A stretch of DNA of 64,000 bases. Origin: Mesoplasma melaleucae (GTDB lineage: Bacteria > Bacillota_I > Bacilli_A > Mycoplasmatales > Mycoplasmataceae). The notes beneath the pieces were generated by a model that did not search any database, had not been told where the DNA came from, and worked only from the letters and a program-made list of their open reading frames with translations. The stretch lies in the NCBI RefSeq assembly GCF_002804105.1, contig NZ_CP024964.1:620001-684000 (forward strand). The letters run 5' to 3'. This document shows positions 33,337 to 44,400 of the stretch, in pieces. A program made the position numbers and the translations under genes. Each line of letters opens with the position of its first letter. The first letter of the stretch is position 1.

Positions 33337-34036
33337 CTATTTTCTTCATTCTATAAAATCTCATTTAAAATATTTTGGTTTATAATAACTTTTTCTATAT
33401 TCAATTAATTCTCCAAAAATTCCATATACATATCTTTCATCAATAATAAATCCATTTAATAAGTCATCGTTAAATGTTTTAATCAGTTCTTGATTTTCAA
33501 TTCCTTCAAAATAAATTTTTTTGATGAGTGACTAACTTTTGAACTTGTTTGATTTTCGATATAGTTCATAAATCCATTTTTATTTAAATATTTTAATGAG
33601 ATATTTTTACACAGATTTTTTGAAACATAACTTTCTTGATACAAAATTACTTCGTTTGAAGTTTTATCTTTTCTTATACATTTAAAAAGATAAATCATTG
33701 TACCAACCGGGTATTTAGTGACAGAAGCAAGTTTTTTATTTACAATAATTTGACTTAGATCATAGTATTCATTTGTTGAATTGGGAAATAACTTTCTAAA
33801 ACTAAATAATAAATTATTTTGAATTTTATCTTGAACTACATACCCTCTTCCATTTACTGGCTTTACTATTTGCAATTCAATTAGTTTATTAAATGCAATT
33901 CTAATAGGTTGCTCACTATATTTAATTTAGTTTTAAGCATATTTTGACTTGGCAAAACTTCGCCAGCTTTTACTTTATTTTCTCTAATTAGATGCATTAA
34001 GTAATCAAAAACTATTTTTCATTTTTTATTTATTGT
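33337..34036 (-). pseudogene. decayed GntR/UTRA transcriptional regulator
   Basis: An N-terminal winged-helix part is visible in one frame (KKWKIVFDYLMHLIRENKVKAGEVLPSQ). It then shifts near 33930 into the recognition and UTRA part (VKPVNGRGYVVQ...), and shifts again near 33535 into the C-terminal strands ending DFIEWRK at 33337. The first frame lacks an ATG next to the AAAGGA at 34042-34047, so the start is damaged too. GntR/UTRA proteins regulate sugar uptake. It lies 24 bases upstream of the fructokinase remnant. Confidence 0.7.
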
Positions 34037-34067
34037 TTTTTTCCTTTAAAAAATATTGTTATTATTT

Positions 34068-34091
34068 TTAATTATACTATTAATTATACTA
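34068..34091. repeat. perfect 12-bp tandem repeat upstream of the GntR pseudogene
   Basis: Two head-to-tail copies of TTAATTATACTA. On the minus strand each contains TATAAT, so the GntR gene has two -10 boxes exactly 12 bases apart. It may be a former promoter/operator or chance in AT-rich DNA. The rest of 34037-34245 shows no other feature. Confidence 0.5.
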
Positions 34092-34237
34092 ATTAGAGAT
34101 TAAATTAAATTATTTTTTGCTACTTATTGCTAATAAAATACTTTTATTTTTCTCATTATTAATATATTTATTTTATTAAATAGTTTAATGTTTTAATATC
34201 TTAAACAAACCTACAATTATACCTTTTTAAAATAAAA

Positions 34238-34255
34238 AGAAGCTATTAAGCTTCT
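34238..34255 (-). terminator. terminator overlapping the end of the 160-aa membrane gene
   Basis: AGAAGCT-TAAT-AGCTTCT followed by a T-rich tract; the stop codon lies in the loop. Confidence 0.7.
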
Positions 34256-34728
34256 AATTTATTTTCAGTGTTATTTTTGTTTTCTTTTGCTTCATTTTTA
34301 AAGAATAATAGTTTAATTTGTGGTTGCACAGTAATACTGTAACCAACAAGTAATAACAACATAACTCCAAATACTTTTCATGTGTCTGATTCAACGTTAA
34401 TTACATATGTAATATCAGCTGCTATCATTAACGCTGTTGCTAAAGTTAACACAATTAAGTTTATAATTGAAATAATCATTGTTTGGAATGGCTTTCTAAA
34501 AAATAGTTTTAGAATTGGTAAGATCATTGAAGCTCAAACTAAAATGATACCTATTAACGCTAATCAAAAATACTGGCTGGCATTTTCAATTGGTGCTTTT
34601 TTAACATTTGCTAAATTAATTCCATCTTGAAATCCAATACTGTAGAATGCAACTAATGTTAAAATTCCAAAAATCATAACATTTACACAAACAGCCATGT
34701 TTAAAATAAATTTTTTAAAATTTTTCAT
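34246..34728 (-). CDS. four-helix membrane protein, unknown
   Basis: This 160-aa protein has four predicted helices (about 5-30, 50-70, 78-100, 115-135) and a charged Asn/Lys/Glu tail. The family is not recognised. GAAGGAAA precedes ATG 34726-34728. It is 45 bases downstream of the Pr6Pr-like gene and probably co-transcribed with it. Confidence 0.6.
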
Positions 34729-34773
34729 AATTTTTATTTCCTTCTATTTAATTTAATAATATTTCATTTTATA

Positions 34774-35511
34774 TTATTTTCAAAATTTATTTGTTGTTTT
34801 AATGCTCAAGTAGTTGAAAAGCGTTCCAAATCCTAAACCACTAAAAATAGTTACAATATATCCTGGCAATCAAACATAAACCTTATTAACAAAAGGATTA
34901 CCACCTTTGTAAGGAAATATTTGATAAATATGTCTGTCAAGTTCTGGTGGAGTGTAGTCTTTCAATAATCCAGCTCTTGTTGTGATATAAATAATATAAA
35001 TTACTGGAAGTATACAAATTTTTCATCCTGTATTTTTTACATAATCTTTTGCACTTAATTGTGTTTCTCTTGGTACTAAGAAATAATACACAATAAGCAC
35101 AACTGGAATTACTCAATGTTCCAATGTTGATTTTAAAATATTGTATCAAGTTGACATTCCTTCAATTTTATCAGTGGCAAATATCATTGTCCCTGTATAA
35201 ACTAACATAACAACAAATTGATAAGCAATAATCATTGTTAATACATGTTCTGATTCAGCTCATTTAATTTTATTGTTTGGTTTTCTATAATAATTGATCA
35301 TTGAACAACTTGCTCAAATTATTGTCAGTATTGATGTTCATATTGAAAAGTAAATTGTTTCACTTGCAATTGTTATATCAAAGAAGTTTTGAAAAACATC
35401 CTTATGTGCTTGTGTTGGAGCAGTAATAGTCATAAATATATCAAGCAATATACAAAATAATGGTGTAATTGCAAAGATGACTAAAAACGGAAACTTTATT
35501 TTTTTATTCAT
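34774..35511 (-). CDS. Pr6Pr-like six-helix membrane protein
   Basis: This 245-aa protein has six predicted helices. The stretch LEHWVIPVVLIVYYFL, a His followed by Pro inside a helix, recalls the Pr6Pr (FAR-17a/AIG1-like) family. The protein at 24767-25750 has a similar His...Pro helix. The function is unknown. AAAAGGAG precedes ATG 35509-35511. Confidence 0.6.
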
Positions 35512-35568
35512 TATATCTCCTTTTAAAACATACTTATATGATATCAAATTTATATCTAAAAAAAGAAA

Positions 35569-35596
35569 TAAAAAAATAACAACTACGCGTTGCTAT
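35569..35596 (-). terminator. terminator of ptsI
   Basis: ATAGCAAC-GCGTA-GTTGTTAT followed by T7 on the minus strand, seven bases past the stop. Confidence 0.8.
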
Positions 35597-35602
35597 CTTT
35601 TA

Positions 35603-37324
35603 TTATTTTGTAGCTAAGAATGCATCAACTAATTCAATAACTTCAGGAGTATCGTCAGTTGCTAATGCTTTGTTTGCTAATTCTTCAGCTTCTTTCATAG
35701 TAATTTTGCTCATTAATGCTCTTGCTCTTAGCATTGAAGTTGCACTCATTGAGAATGCATCTAACCCCATTCCTAATAATAATGGTAATGCTTGGATATC
35801 TCCAGCCATTTCTCCACACATTCCAACTCATTTGTTATTTTTGTGTGCACCTTTAATTGTTAAATCAATTAATTTTAAAATTGCAGGGTTTAATGGTTGG
35901 TATAAGTATGAAACATTTTCACTCATACGGTCAGCTGCAATTGAATATTGAATTAAGTCATTTGTTCCAATTGAGAAGAAATCAGCATATTTACTGAATT
36001 TATCTGCATTAACTGCAGCTGCTGGAATTTCAACCATCATTCCAACTTGAACATTTTCATTAAATGCAATTTTTTCTTTTCTTAATTCTTCTTTACATTC
36101 TTCAACGATTGCTTTAGCACGTTTAAATTCATCCACAGTTGCGATCATTGGGAACATAATTCCTAATTCACCATGAGCACTAGCTCTTAATAAAGCTCTT
36201 AATTGGTCTTTAAAGATATCTTTTCTGTCTAATGTAAAACGAACAGCTCTATATCCTAAGAATGGATTCATTTCATGTGGGAATTCAAAATATGATAATT
36301 TTTTATCTCCACCAATATCTAATGTACGGATAACAACTAGTTTACCTTTCATTGCGTCCATTACTTGTTTATAAGCTGTATATTGCTCTTCTTCTGTTGG
36401 AAAGTGATCATTATCCATGTATAAGAATTCTGAACGGAATAATCCTACTCCTTCTCCACCATTTTCAATAACAGTTTCAACATCTGAAGGAGATCCAATA
36501 TTTGCTTCAATTAATTTTTCTTGTCCATCAGCTGTTTTTGAAAGTAAATTTTTAAATTTTTGTAATTCAGCTTTTAATTCAGCAAATTCTTTTGCTAATT
36601 TTTCATAGTTTGCTTTAATAGAATCTGTTAAATCTAATTCAACAATACCTGTTATTCCATTTAAAGCAAAAACTTCGCCATTTTTAACATCAGTTGTAAT
36701 TTTTTTTAAACCTAATACAGCAGGAATTTCTAAACTTCTTGCCATAATTGCAGCATGTGAAGTTCTTCCACCAATATTAGTTGCGAATCCTTTTACAAAT
36801 TGTTTGTTTAATTGTGCTGTTTGAGATGGAGTTAAGTCTTCTGCAACAATTATTACTTCTTCACTAATTGTTGATAGATCAACAATAGCAATTCCTAGAA
36901 TATGTTTAATAATTCTTGTAGCAACGTCTTTAACGTCTGCACTTCTTTCTTTAAAATATGGGTCATCCATTGAAGCAAACATTTCATAAAAATTATTAGT
37001 TACTTGTTGAGCTGCAAATTCAGCACAAATTGATTCAGATTTAATAAGATTTATAATTTCATCTTTAATAGCAGGGTCTGATGCAATTTCTTTATGCGAA
37101 TCAAAAATTGCTGCTTTTTCAGGTCCTAATTTTTCTAATGTAGTATTTTTTAAATTATCTAAATCTTTTATTGTTTTACTAATTGCATTTTCAATCCTTG
37201 AAATTTCAGCATCAATATTAGATACTTTTGTTTTTTTAATTTCAATGTTATCTTCTGCTAGAACTAAGGCTTTTGCTACTGCAATTCCTTCACTAGCTCC
37301 TATTCCTTTAAATTGTTTACTCAT
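35603..37324 (-). CDS. ptsI: PTS enzyme I
   Basis: Enzyme I passes phosphate from PEP to HPr, the entry step for all PTS sugar uptake. The 573-aa protein has the active-site His in [12 protein letters not shown] near residue 190. The PEP-binding barrel carries RTLDIGGDK near 335, and the C-terminal signature is [11 protein letters not shown] with the catalytic Cys region [11 protein letters not shown] near 500. It stands alone; ptsH and crr are not in the window. GGAGAG precedes the ATG and TATAAT lies at 37362-37367. The gene is intact, although the one PTS transporter in this window is broken, so other sugars must be in use. Confidence 0.97.
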
Positions 37325-37437
37325 AATTTCTCTCCTGTTTAAGTTATTTATAACATATATAATTATAATATTTAAAAGTTCATTTTTATATTAAAAATGT
37401 TAAAAAAATGGAAAAAATTATTACTTTAAAAATAAAA

Positions 37438-37456
37438 AGTGATGTTAAAAATCACT
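37438..37456 (-). terminator. terminator of the obg-nadE operon
   Basis: AGTGAT-TTTTAAC-ATCACT followed by T5 on the minus strand, overlapping the last codon of the 46-aa ORF. Confidence 0.7.
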
Positions 37457-37595
37457 AAATTTCTTTAAATACTACAGAATCAACTGGTATATTATTTCCT
37501 ACGCAAAACTCATAAAGCATTTGGTCAACAACTTGTTGATTGTTTCCTTCTGCTGTAAATAATATTTCTGCGCTTCTCATAATTACTTTTTTCAT
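37455..37595 (-). CDS. 46-aa small protein downstream of nadE
   Basis: ATG 37593-37595 has a good AAGGAT site and opens a 46-codon frame (MKKVIMRSAEILF...EFCVGNNIP) that stops at 37455. It begins 15 bases after the nadE stop, and the operon terminator follows directly, so it is transcribed. No family is recognised. It is soluble, with one Cys and a strand-helix-strand look. Confidence 0.6.
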   Translation of the reverse strand: MKKVIMRSAEILFTAEGNNQQVVDQMLYEFCVGNNIPVDSVVFKEI

Positions 37596-37610
37596 ATTAT
37601 TATCCTTATA

Positions 37611-38345
37611 TTACTTTCTATTAAATTCTTTAGGCGCTACTGCAGCATTTCTTTTGTGCTCACTTATTTTATGTAAGTGATCAACTCTGTTTTTTACAAC
37701 TTCATCATTTATTTCACCAGCTAAATAAGCATCAATTTGATCATAAGTAATTCCTAACTCGCTTTCATCAGTTTGGTTTTCTCATAAACTTGCTGTTGGA
37801 GCACGCTCAATAATTGACTTAGGTATACCTAAAATTCTTGCTGCTTCTCTAACTTCTCTTTTTAATAAATGAACAAGCGGAACCATATCAACTCCGCCAT
37901 CACCAAATTTTGTAAAGTATCCAATATGTCATTCATCTTTATTATCTGTTCCTAAAACTAAATAAGAATTTGTTTGTGCAACTGTGTAAAGTGTTGTCAT
38001 TCTTAAACGAGCTTTTGCATTTGCAATTGCTAATTTATTATCTAGTGTTGTTGAATCTTTGATTGCTTTTTTAAAAGTCAAGAATGTATCTTTTAATTCA
38101 ACATCAATTGCTTTAATATCACATTGATCAATTAATTCTTGTTTACATTTGTAATCTTCATCACTAGATTCAATTGGCATTCAAACAGCAGTATAGTTGT
38201 CAGGAAATGCTTTTTTTGCTAAGCACGCAACAACTGCAGAATCAATTCCACCACTTATCCCAATAACAACACCTTTGGCGTTTGCTTTTTTAACTATTTC
38301 TCTAATAAATTCAACTAAATAGTCTAAATATTCTTTTAATTCCAT
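37611..38345 (-). CDS. nadE: NAD+ synthetase (ammonia-dependent)
   Basis: NadE converts deamido-NAD to NAD. The 244-aa protein has the PP-loop GISGGIDSAV near residue 28, the second substrate motif GTDNKDE near 132, and TKFGDGGVD near 143. No glutaminase domain is present, so ammonia is used directly. AAAGGAG precedes ATG 38343-38345. It follows obg by 18 bases in the same operon. Confidence 0.95.
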
Positions 38346-38363
38346 AGTAACTCCTTTAAAAAA

Positions 38364-39662
38364 TTAATCCATTCATTCAAGTTCGTATTCAAATACTTTA
38401 ACAATATCTCCAGCGTCTACTCCACGTTCTCTTAACATATCATATACACCAGTCTTTTTAAGTTTTTCATTAAATAGAAGTAAGTTATCATCAGTTGTAA
38501 TAGGAAATTTTTGATAAATTTTATAAATTGTATCTCCAGCAACTTCTCATCTTCCATTACCTTTATTAATAATTTGAATGTCTTCTTCGTCTTCTTCTAA
38601 TCGATAAACTTTTACACCATAATAAATATCTTGTTCCATTTCTCATAATGGTATATATTTTGCTGTTTCTAATTCTTTAGCAATTCTTAACAATAATTCA
38701 TCAACATTTTCTTTTAATAAACCTGACACAAAAACAATATTTTTATCTTTGAAATAAGAATTAATATTTTCTTCCATCATGTTTAATTGGGCTTCATCAG
38801 TATCCATTTTATTAGCGACAATGATTTCAGGTCTTTCATCTAATTTATAATTATATTTAACAAGCTCACTTCTAATTAATTCATAATTTTTAATTACATC
38901 TTCTTGACCATAGTTACCACTCATATCTAAAACATGACAAATAACTCTACATCTTTCAATGTGTTTTAGAAATTGATGTCCTAAACCTTTTCCTAAACTA
39001 GCACCTTCAATTAGACCAGGTAAATCAGCAACAACAAATGTTGATCCATCTTTAGCTCTTGAAACTCCTAGTTGAGGATTAAGTGTTGTAAAGGCATAAT
39101 CAGCAACTTCAGGTTTTGAATTTGAAATAGCTCTTAATAAAGTTGACTTTCCAGCATTTGGTAAACCAACAAAAGCAACGTCAGCTAAAACTTTTAATTC
39201 AGCTTTAACTTCAAAGAATTGTCCAATTTCACCAGCTTCAAAAATGGTTGGTGCTTTATTTCTTGAGTTAGCAAATCTTGCGTTCCCTTTTCCACCTTTA
39301 CCACCTTTAGCAACTATAATTTGTTTTTTATCTTCATCTAAATCTGCTAGAATATTGCCTGTTTTATTATTAATTATTAAAGTACCAACAGGAACTCGAA
39401 CAATTAAATCTTTTCCTTGAGCACCATGCATATTTTTAATATCACCTTTAAAACCATCTTGTGCTGCTAATTGTTTTTGAAGTTTTAAATCTAAAAGTGA
39501 ATGTTTTCCACCATCAGCTTCAAAGATTACACTTCCACCGTTTCCTCCATCTCCACCGTTTGGACCACCATTAGGTACAAATAGAGCAGTATGGAAACTA
39601 ACCGCACCATTTCCACCATTTCCGGCTCTGATAGTAAACTTAGCTGTATCAATAAATTTCAT
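38364..39662 (-). CDS. obg: Obg/CgtA GTPase
   Basis: Obg is a large-subunit assembly and stress GTPase. The 432-aa product has the Gly-rich Obg fold at residues 1-158 (GNGGNGAVSFH, PNGGPNGGDGGNGGS). The G domain has GLPNAGKST near 166, DLPG near 213 and NKMD near 283. A UGA Trp codon at 38643-38645 links this to an OCT domain (about 345-432). Under the standard code the OCT domain would be missed. GGAGC precedes ATG 39660-39662. Confidence 0.96.
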
Positions 39663-39688
39663 TTGTTCCAGCTCCTTTCTTATTTATT

Positions 39689-39994
39689 TTATATCATTTG
39701 GTTTCAACATTCATCACATAAGAATATTGGAGTTTGTTTTTCAAAATTAACGTCTTCAAATGCTTGTCAATCTTGAATTGGTTTTTTTACTAAATTTTCA
39801 ACTTCATTATCTGTTAAGTTTTTATTTTGTTCTTTGATTAAAGTACCAATTGGTTTTGGATGTCCATTTAACACAAAACTAATTTGTGATTCATAACAAA
39901 GTGAACAACCAATTCCAAATGTTTGAATCATTACATCATTAAAATCATTAAATTCTAAATAATTTTCTTTTGTAAAATTAATTTTATTATTCAT
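39689..39994 (-). CDS. small protein with two CxxC pairs
   Basis: The 101-aa product has CSLC near residue 30 and CDEC near the C-terminus, separated by about 60 residues, which suggests a zinc-binding fold. One UGA Trp codon (39767-39769) lies between them. Its ATG overlaps the end of the upstream gene by eight bases, and obg follows 26 bases later. No family is recognised. Confidence 0.65.
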
Positions 39995-40721
39995 GGCCTT
40001 TAATTTCCTTTAAACATTTTTCAGCAATATTTTCATCAAAATCGAATCATTGTTTTATATATGCAAAATCACTTTCAGCTTCTAACATTTCAATTGCAAA
40101 TAAAATAAATGCAGCTGCCTTTTCATTTAAATTTAAAGTGTTGAAAGTATCTAAATTATTTAAGTAAAAATTAATGTTTAACATTTTAGCATCATGTGCA
40201 ATTCCTGGATTTTCATTTTCGATACTTTTAGAAATAACTTCATCGATTTCATTAATAAATTTAAAGTTATTTTCAAAATCGATATCAATTGGATTTCAAT
40301 CTTTATGAGCACCACTGTATAAAACATCAAAAACTTTATTTATTTCCTGTTCTTTTAGTGTAAATAAAATAAGTGTTTTTATTGAATTATCAATTCTATC
40401 TAAAAGAAGAATCTCAGAAATTACTGACAAATGATCTCTTAAATTTATTTTGTTTAAAAAGTTAATTCCAAAAGCCTGTTGTTCTCTATCATTTGATTTT
40501 AATATTTTCAAAATATATTCAGCATTTATAGAATTATTAGTATTTGCTTTTAAAGAAATTTTTTTATAAATTTCAATTTTAAAATCTGATAATTTTTTCT
40601 CAATATCTGCTGGAACATATGACATAGATAGTTCTTGATTTATTTTTAATAACGCATTTTCAAAATCATTTTTAGAAATTAATTCTTTTAATTCTATAAT
40701 AAGTTCATCGTAGAAATTCAT
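39987..40721 (-). CDS. helical TPR-like protein, possibly DUF3196
   Basis: This 244-aa, mostly helical soluble protein starts MNFYDELIIELKELI and has ELSMSYVPADIEKKL near residue 30. From memory this resembles the mollicute DUF3196 family; that was not computed. AAAAGGAGG precedes ATG 40719-40721. It is the first gene of an operon with the CxxC protein, obg, nadE and the 46-aa ORF. Confidence 0.65.
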
Positions 40722-40735
40722 AGATCCTCCTTTTA

Positions 40736-40765
40736 ATAAAAAATCATGCCTTTTATAGCATGATT
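40736..40765 (-). terminator. terminator of tRNA-Arg(UCU)
   Basis: AATCATGC-TATAAAAG-GCATGATT followed by T-rich sequence, directly between the tRNA and the next gene's ribosome binding site. Confidence 0.8.
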
Positions 40766-40777
40766 GATGTTTTCGAG

Positions 40778-40854
40778 TGGTGCCCACGAGAAGGCTCGAA
40801 CTTCCGACCTCACGCTTAGAAGGCGCGTGCTCTATCCAACTGAGCTACATGGGC
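40778..40854 (-). tRNA. tRNA-Arg (UCU)
   Basis: Anticodon loop CTTCTAA reads AGA/AGG, the main Arg codons in this genome. A complete cloverleaf with encoded CCA. Confidence 0.95.
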
Positions 40855-40934
40855 AATTTATGTTACATATATAAATATAACATAAATATTTTAATTTTTT
40901 AAGATTATTTTTTCAAAAATTTGCATTTATTTAA

Positions 40935-40961
40935 AGGTAAAACTACTCATATAGAGTAGTT
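40935..40961 (-). terminator. terminator of the helicase gene
   Basis: AACTACTC-TATAT-GAGTAGTT followed by TTACCTTT, eight bases past the stop. Confidence 0.7.
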
Positions 40962-40969
40962 AAGTTAGA

Positions 40970-42838
40970 TTACTTATATCTTGGTTTTTTTGAAGAAGTA
41001 TTTAAAGATGAACTTCTATTATTTCTTCCACTTGATTTTCTATTTTCTTTTGGACCTGAATGAACTCATTCACCACGACCTGAACTTCTTTTATTATTAC
41101 GTTTTGTTATTGAATCTTTAGATTTATCTTTGTCAAAGTTTGGTCTTTTTTCTTTAACAGTTACTCTTTCTCAACGATCAGAATCTTTTTTAGAATAGTC
41201 TGTTTTAACATCTCATGATGAATGTCTTTTTCTTTCAAATTTATTTTCTGAGCGTTTTTTTGAAAAATCTCTATCATTGTCTTTTTCTTTAGCAAAACCA
41301 TTTTGATTATTACCTTTGAAATTTGAGTTTCTTTCGCTAGTTCTTTTTCTTTCACCACAACCAAAGCCTCTTTTATCATTACGACCTGAGCTTTTTCTGT
41401 CATTTCCTCGACTTGATTCTTTTTTACGATCAAAACCATTTGAAGAATTATCAGCATAATCATCAACTAAAGATAAAGCTTTTTTTGCCATCTCTTTTTC
41501 TTCGGGTGATAGATTTAAAATTCTTTCTTCTCATGATTGTGCGCTTCAATTGCTTTTTGATGTGTCAATTCTTTGGCTAGTTTTTCTTCTTTCACGACAA
41601 CCAAAATCTCTACGGTCATTGTGTCCAGCACTTCTTCTGTCATCTTTTACGCGTCTTGATTTAGTTCTTTCCCCACGTCCACTTCTTCCAGAACTTGCTC
41701 TACCTTGTTGTCTTTCAACATCACCATATTCAGAAATTTGCATTTCATCAATCATTAAATTATAGTTTTTTTCAATTCCTTTGATTTGTCTTAAAACATT
41801 TTGATTTTGAACAAATGTAATTGATTGACCTTTTGTGTTATTTCTACCAGTTCTACCAATTCTATGAATAAAGTGTTCATCTTCCATTGATACATCATAG
41901 TTAATAACAAAGTCAACTCCTGTAATATCAATTCCACGCGCAACAACATCAGTTGCAACTAAAACTTTTATTTCATTATTTCTAAATTTTGCAATTGCTT
42001 TTGATCTTTGAGATTGTCTTTTATCACCATTAATTACAACTGCTTTAATCCCAACTGTTTTTAAGTTATCTGCAATTTTATCTGTATGGTTTTTTGTATT
42101 TGAAAAAATAATTGCTCTTTGAGGTTGATGTTTTTCAAAAACTTTAATAATTAAATCTTCTTTACTAAATCCTTTTGTAAAAATAAATGTATTTGTTATG
42201 TTTGCATTAACTTGAATTTGATTTTGAATTTCAATAACTTCATATTCATTCATGTACTCTTTTGCAATTTGCATAACTTTTGGTGAAGTTGTTGCTGAGA
42301 ATAATCCAATTTGAACATCTGAAGAAATTTTCTCAAATAATGCATCAATTTCGCTTTTAAATCCCATTTTAAGCATTTCATCAGCTTCATCTAAAATAAC
42401 TGTTCTAACTTCTTTAAGATTTAATGTTTTTCTGTTTAAGTGGTCATTAACTCTTCCAGGAGTTCCTACCACGATTTGTGCATCTTTTAATCTTTTTATT
42501 TGGTCACGCATATCAGTTCCACCAATTAATGGTGCAATTACTAGATTTTCAATTCTTAATCCAAATATTCTTATTTGACTAACAATTTGCATTGCTAATT
42601 CTCTTGTTGGTGCCATGATAATAGCTTGTATTTTTCTTTCATTTTGATTTAGGTTTTGTAAAATTGGTAACACAAATGATGCAGTTTTTCCTGTACCTGT
42701 GCTTGATTTACCAAATATATTTTTGTTTTCCAAGAAAAGTGGGATTGCTTTTGCTTGGATTTCTGTAGCTTCATTAAAGTTAGCTTTTTCCAGTGCGACT
42801 AATATTTTGTCGTTTAGTTGTAATTCTTTAAATTTCAT
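40970..42838 (-). CDS. DEAD-box RNA helicase with long basic tail (CshA-like)
   Basis: The 622-aa product has a helicase core at residues 1-375: Q motif, SSTGTGKTA (near 45), PTREL, TPGR, DEADEM (near 148), SATTSP, and HRIGRTGR (near 328). The last 245 residues form a very basic Arg/Lys/Ser/Asn-rich tail that is continuous only when UGA codons are read as Trp. The tail contains a duplicated block, HNDRRDFGCRERRKTS and RNDKRGFGCGERKRTS, about 85 residues apart. Such tails bind RNA and help ribosome assembly and mRNA decay. This one is long for the family. Core call firm; subfamily name inferred. Confidence 0.92.
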
Positions 42839-42938
42839 TTTCTATCCTATTTCTATACTCAAGATAAAAAAACAAATATTTTAGAATCACAAGTCATTTA
42901 TTTATTATAACACAGTTGATTAGAATTACTTAATTTTA

Positions 42939-44398
42939 TTATCATTTAATAAAGTTATTTTCAAAAATTATATTATTATATTTAATATTATTTTTTGCTA
43001 ATTGATAAATTTCAAGTTCTTCTATATCAGTAGTAACTTTATTATGATTTTCTAAAAATATTTTAGTTGTCAATGTATATCTACCTTCATTTATAAAAAT
43101 TTCAATTGAACTTTTATCAATTAATATATTGAGCTTTTAAAACAATTTCTTTTTCAAAAATAATTTCAGAAGGAAGATTTTTTTCATCAATAAAATCCAT
43201 ATTTAATCGATTAATAATTAATTTATTGTTTTCGTTTTTAATACTTACTTTTTTTCATTATCATTGCTTATTACAATTGAAAAGTCTTTAAGATTGTTTT
43301 TTGAAATGATTTCTAAGCTACCATTTTCATAATTAATTTCTTTATTAATTTTAGTTAATTTATTTTTTCTTAGATTTTCTAATTCTTTTATAGGTTTTTG
43401 ATGTAGTAGATGTAGTAAATTATCTTTAATTAATAATTCTCTTGGAACTGTTAGTTGATTACTTCAAACTCTTTCCTCTTCAAACTTATGATTAGATCTA
43501 GAATTTCTTAATTATCCAAGCATAATAACTCTATCTTTAAGATTTTGAAAAATTTGTGGGGCATAAAAATCATAACCATAATCTAGTTTTTCTAAATTAT
43601 TTATAAATTCTACTTCAAAATCATCGTTAACTTTTCATTCTTTAAATTGAACAAAATGTCCTCCATATCTATAATCCATATCTTGTTCTAACAAGATAAT
43701 ATAAACTCTCTGTTATCAATTTTAAAGTAATTTGTACACTCAACCATAAATCTATTTTGTTCACACCCTAAGTCCAATTTAATATCTTTAAAATACTTTC
43801 ATAAATTATTTTCTTTTTTATAAATACTTAATACACCTTTTTTATCATTATTTTGAGCACCATTTAGCATAAAAATGTTTTCACCCTTTTTAACTATATT
43901 TGGGTCTCTAAATTCTCCTGTGTATAAACTTAAATCAGTTTGGAATAATAATTTTTTATTAACTTTTTTATTTTTAAAGTCAACATTTTCAATTAAAGTA
44001 TTACTCATTCTTTTATTATTTTCATCTTTAATATTACCTGTGTAATATAAATCAATTTCATTGTTTTCATTTACAAAAGCTCCACCTGAAAAAACACCAT
44101 GTTTATTGAATTCACATAAAGGAGTTAACACTATACCTTCATATACATAATTAATGAAATCTTTTGTTGTATATAATAATCATGATTTATTTTTGTGATC
44201 ATCACTATATGGAGTATTTTGCATATAAATGTAATAAGTTCTTTCATGGTATATTAAATCATTTGGATCATTAATTAATCGAAAATAACTAAATAATTGA
44301 TACTGATCATTATAAGAGTCATTTAATTTTTTATTATGTAATTTTTCAAAATCTTATAGATTGTTTTCATTTATAAAACTATATTTTTCGTATTTCAT
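42939..44398 (-). pseudogene. scrB: decayed GH32 sucrose-6-phosphate hydrolase
   Basis: GH32 motifs survive: the nucleophile region INDPND (family form NDPNG), FRDPNIV, the acid/base region MVECTNYF and the C-terminal beta-sandwich strand SSIEIFINEGRYT. An in-frame TAA stands at 44354-44356, only 14 codons in. Another stop lies near 43512, and several frameshifts follow. The Gly after NDPN is now Asp. It is three bases downstream of the decayed PTS gene. Confidence 0.82.
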
Positions 44399-44400
44399 TT

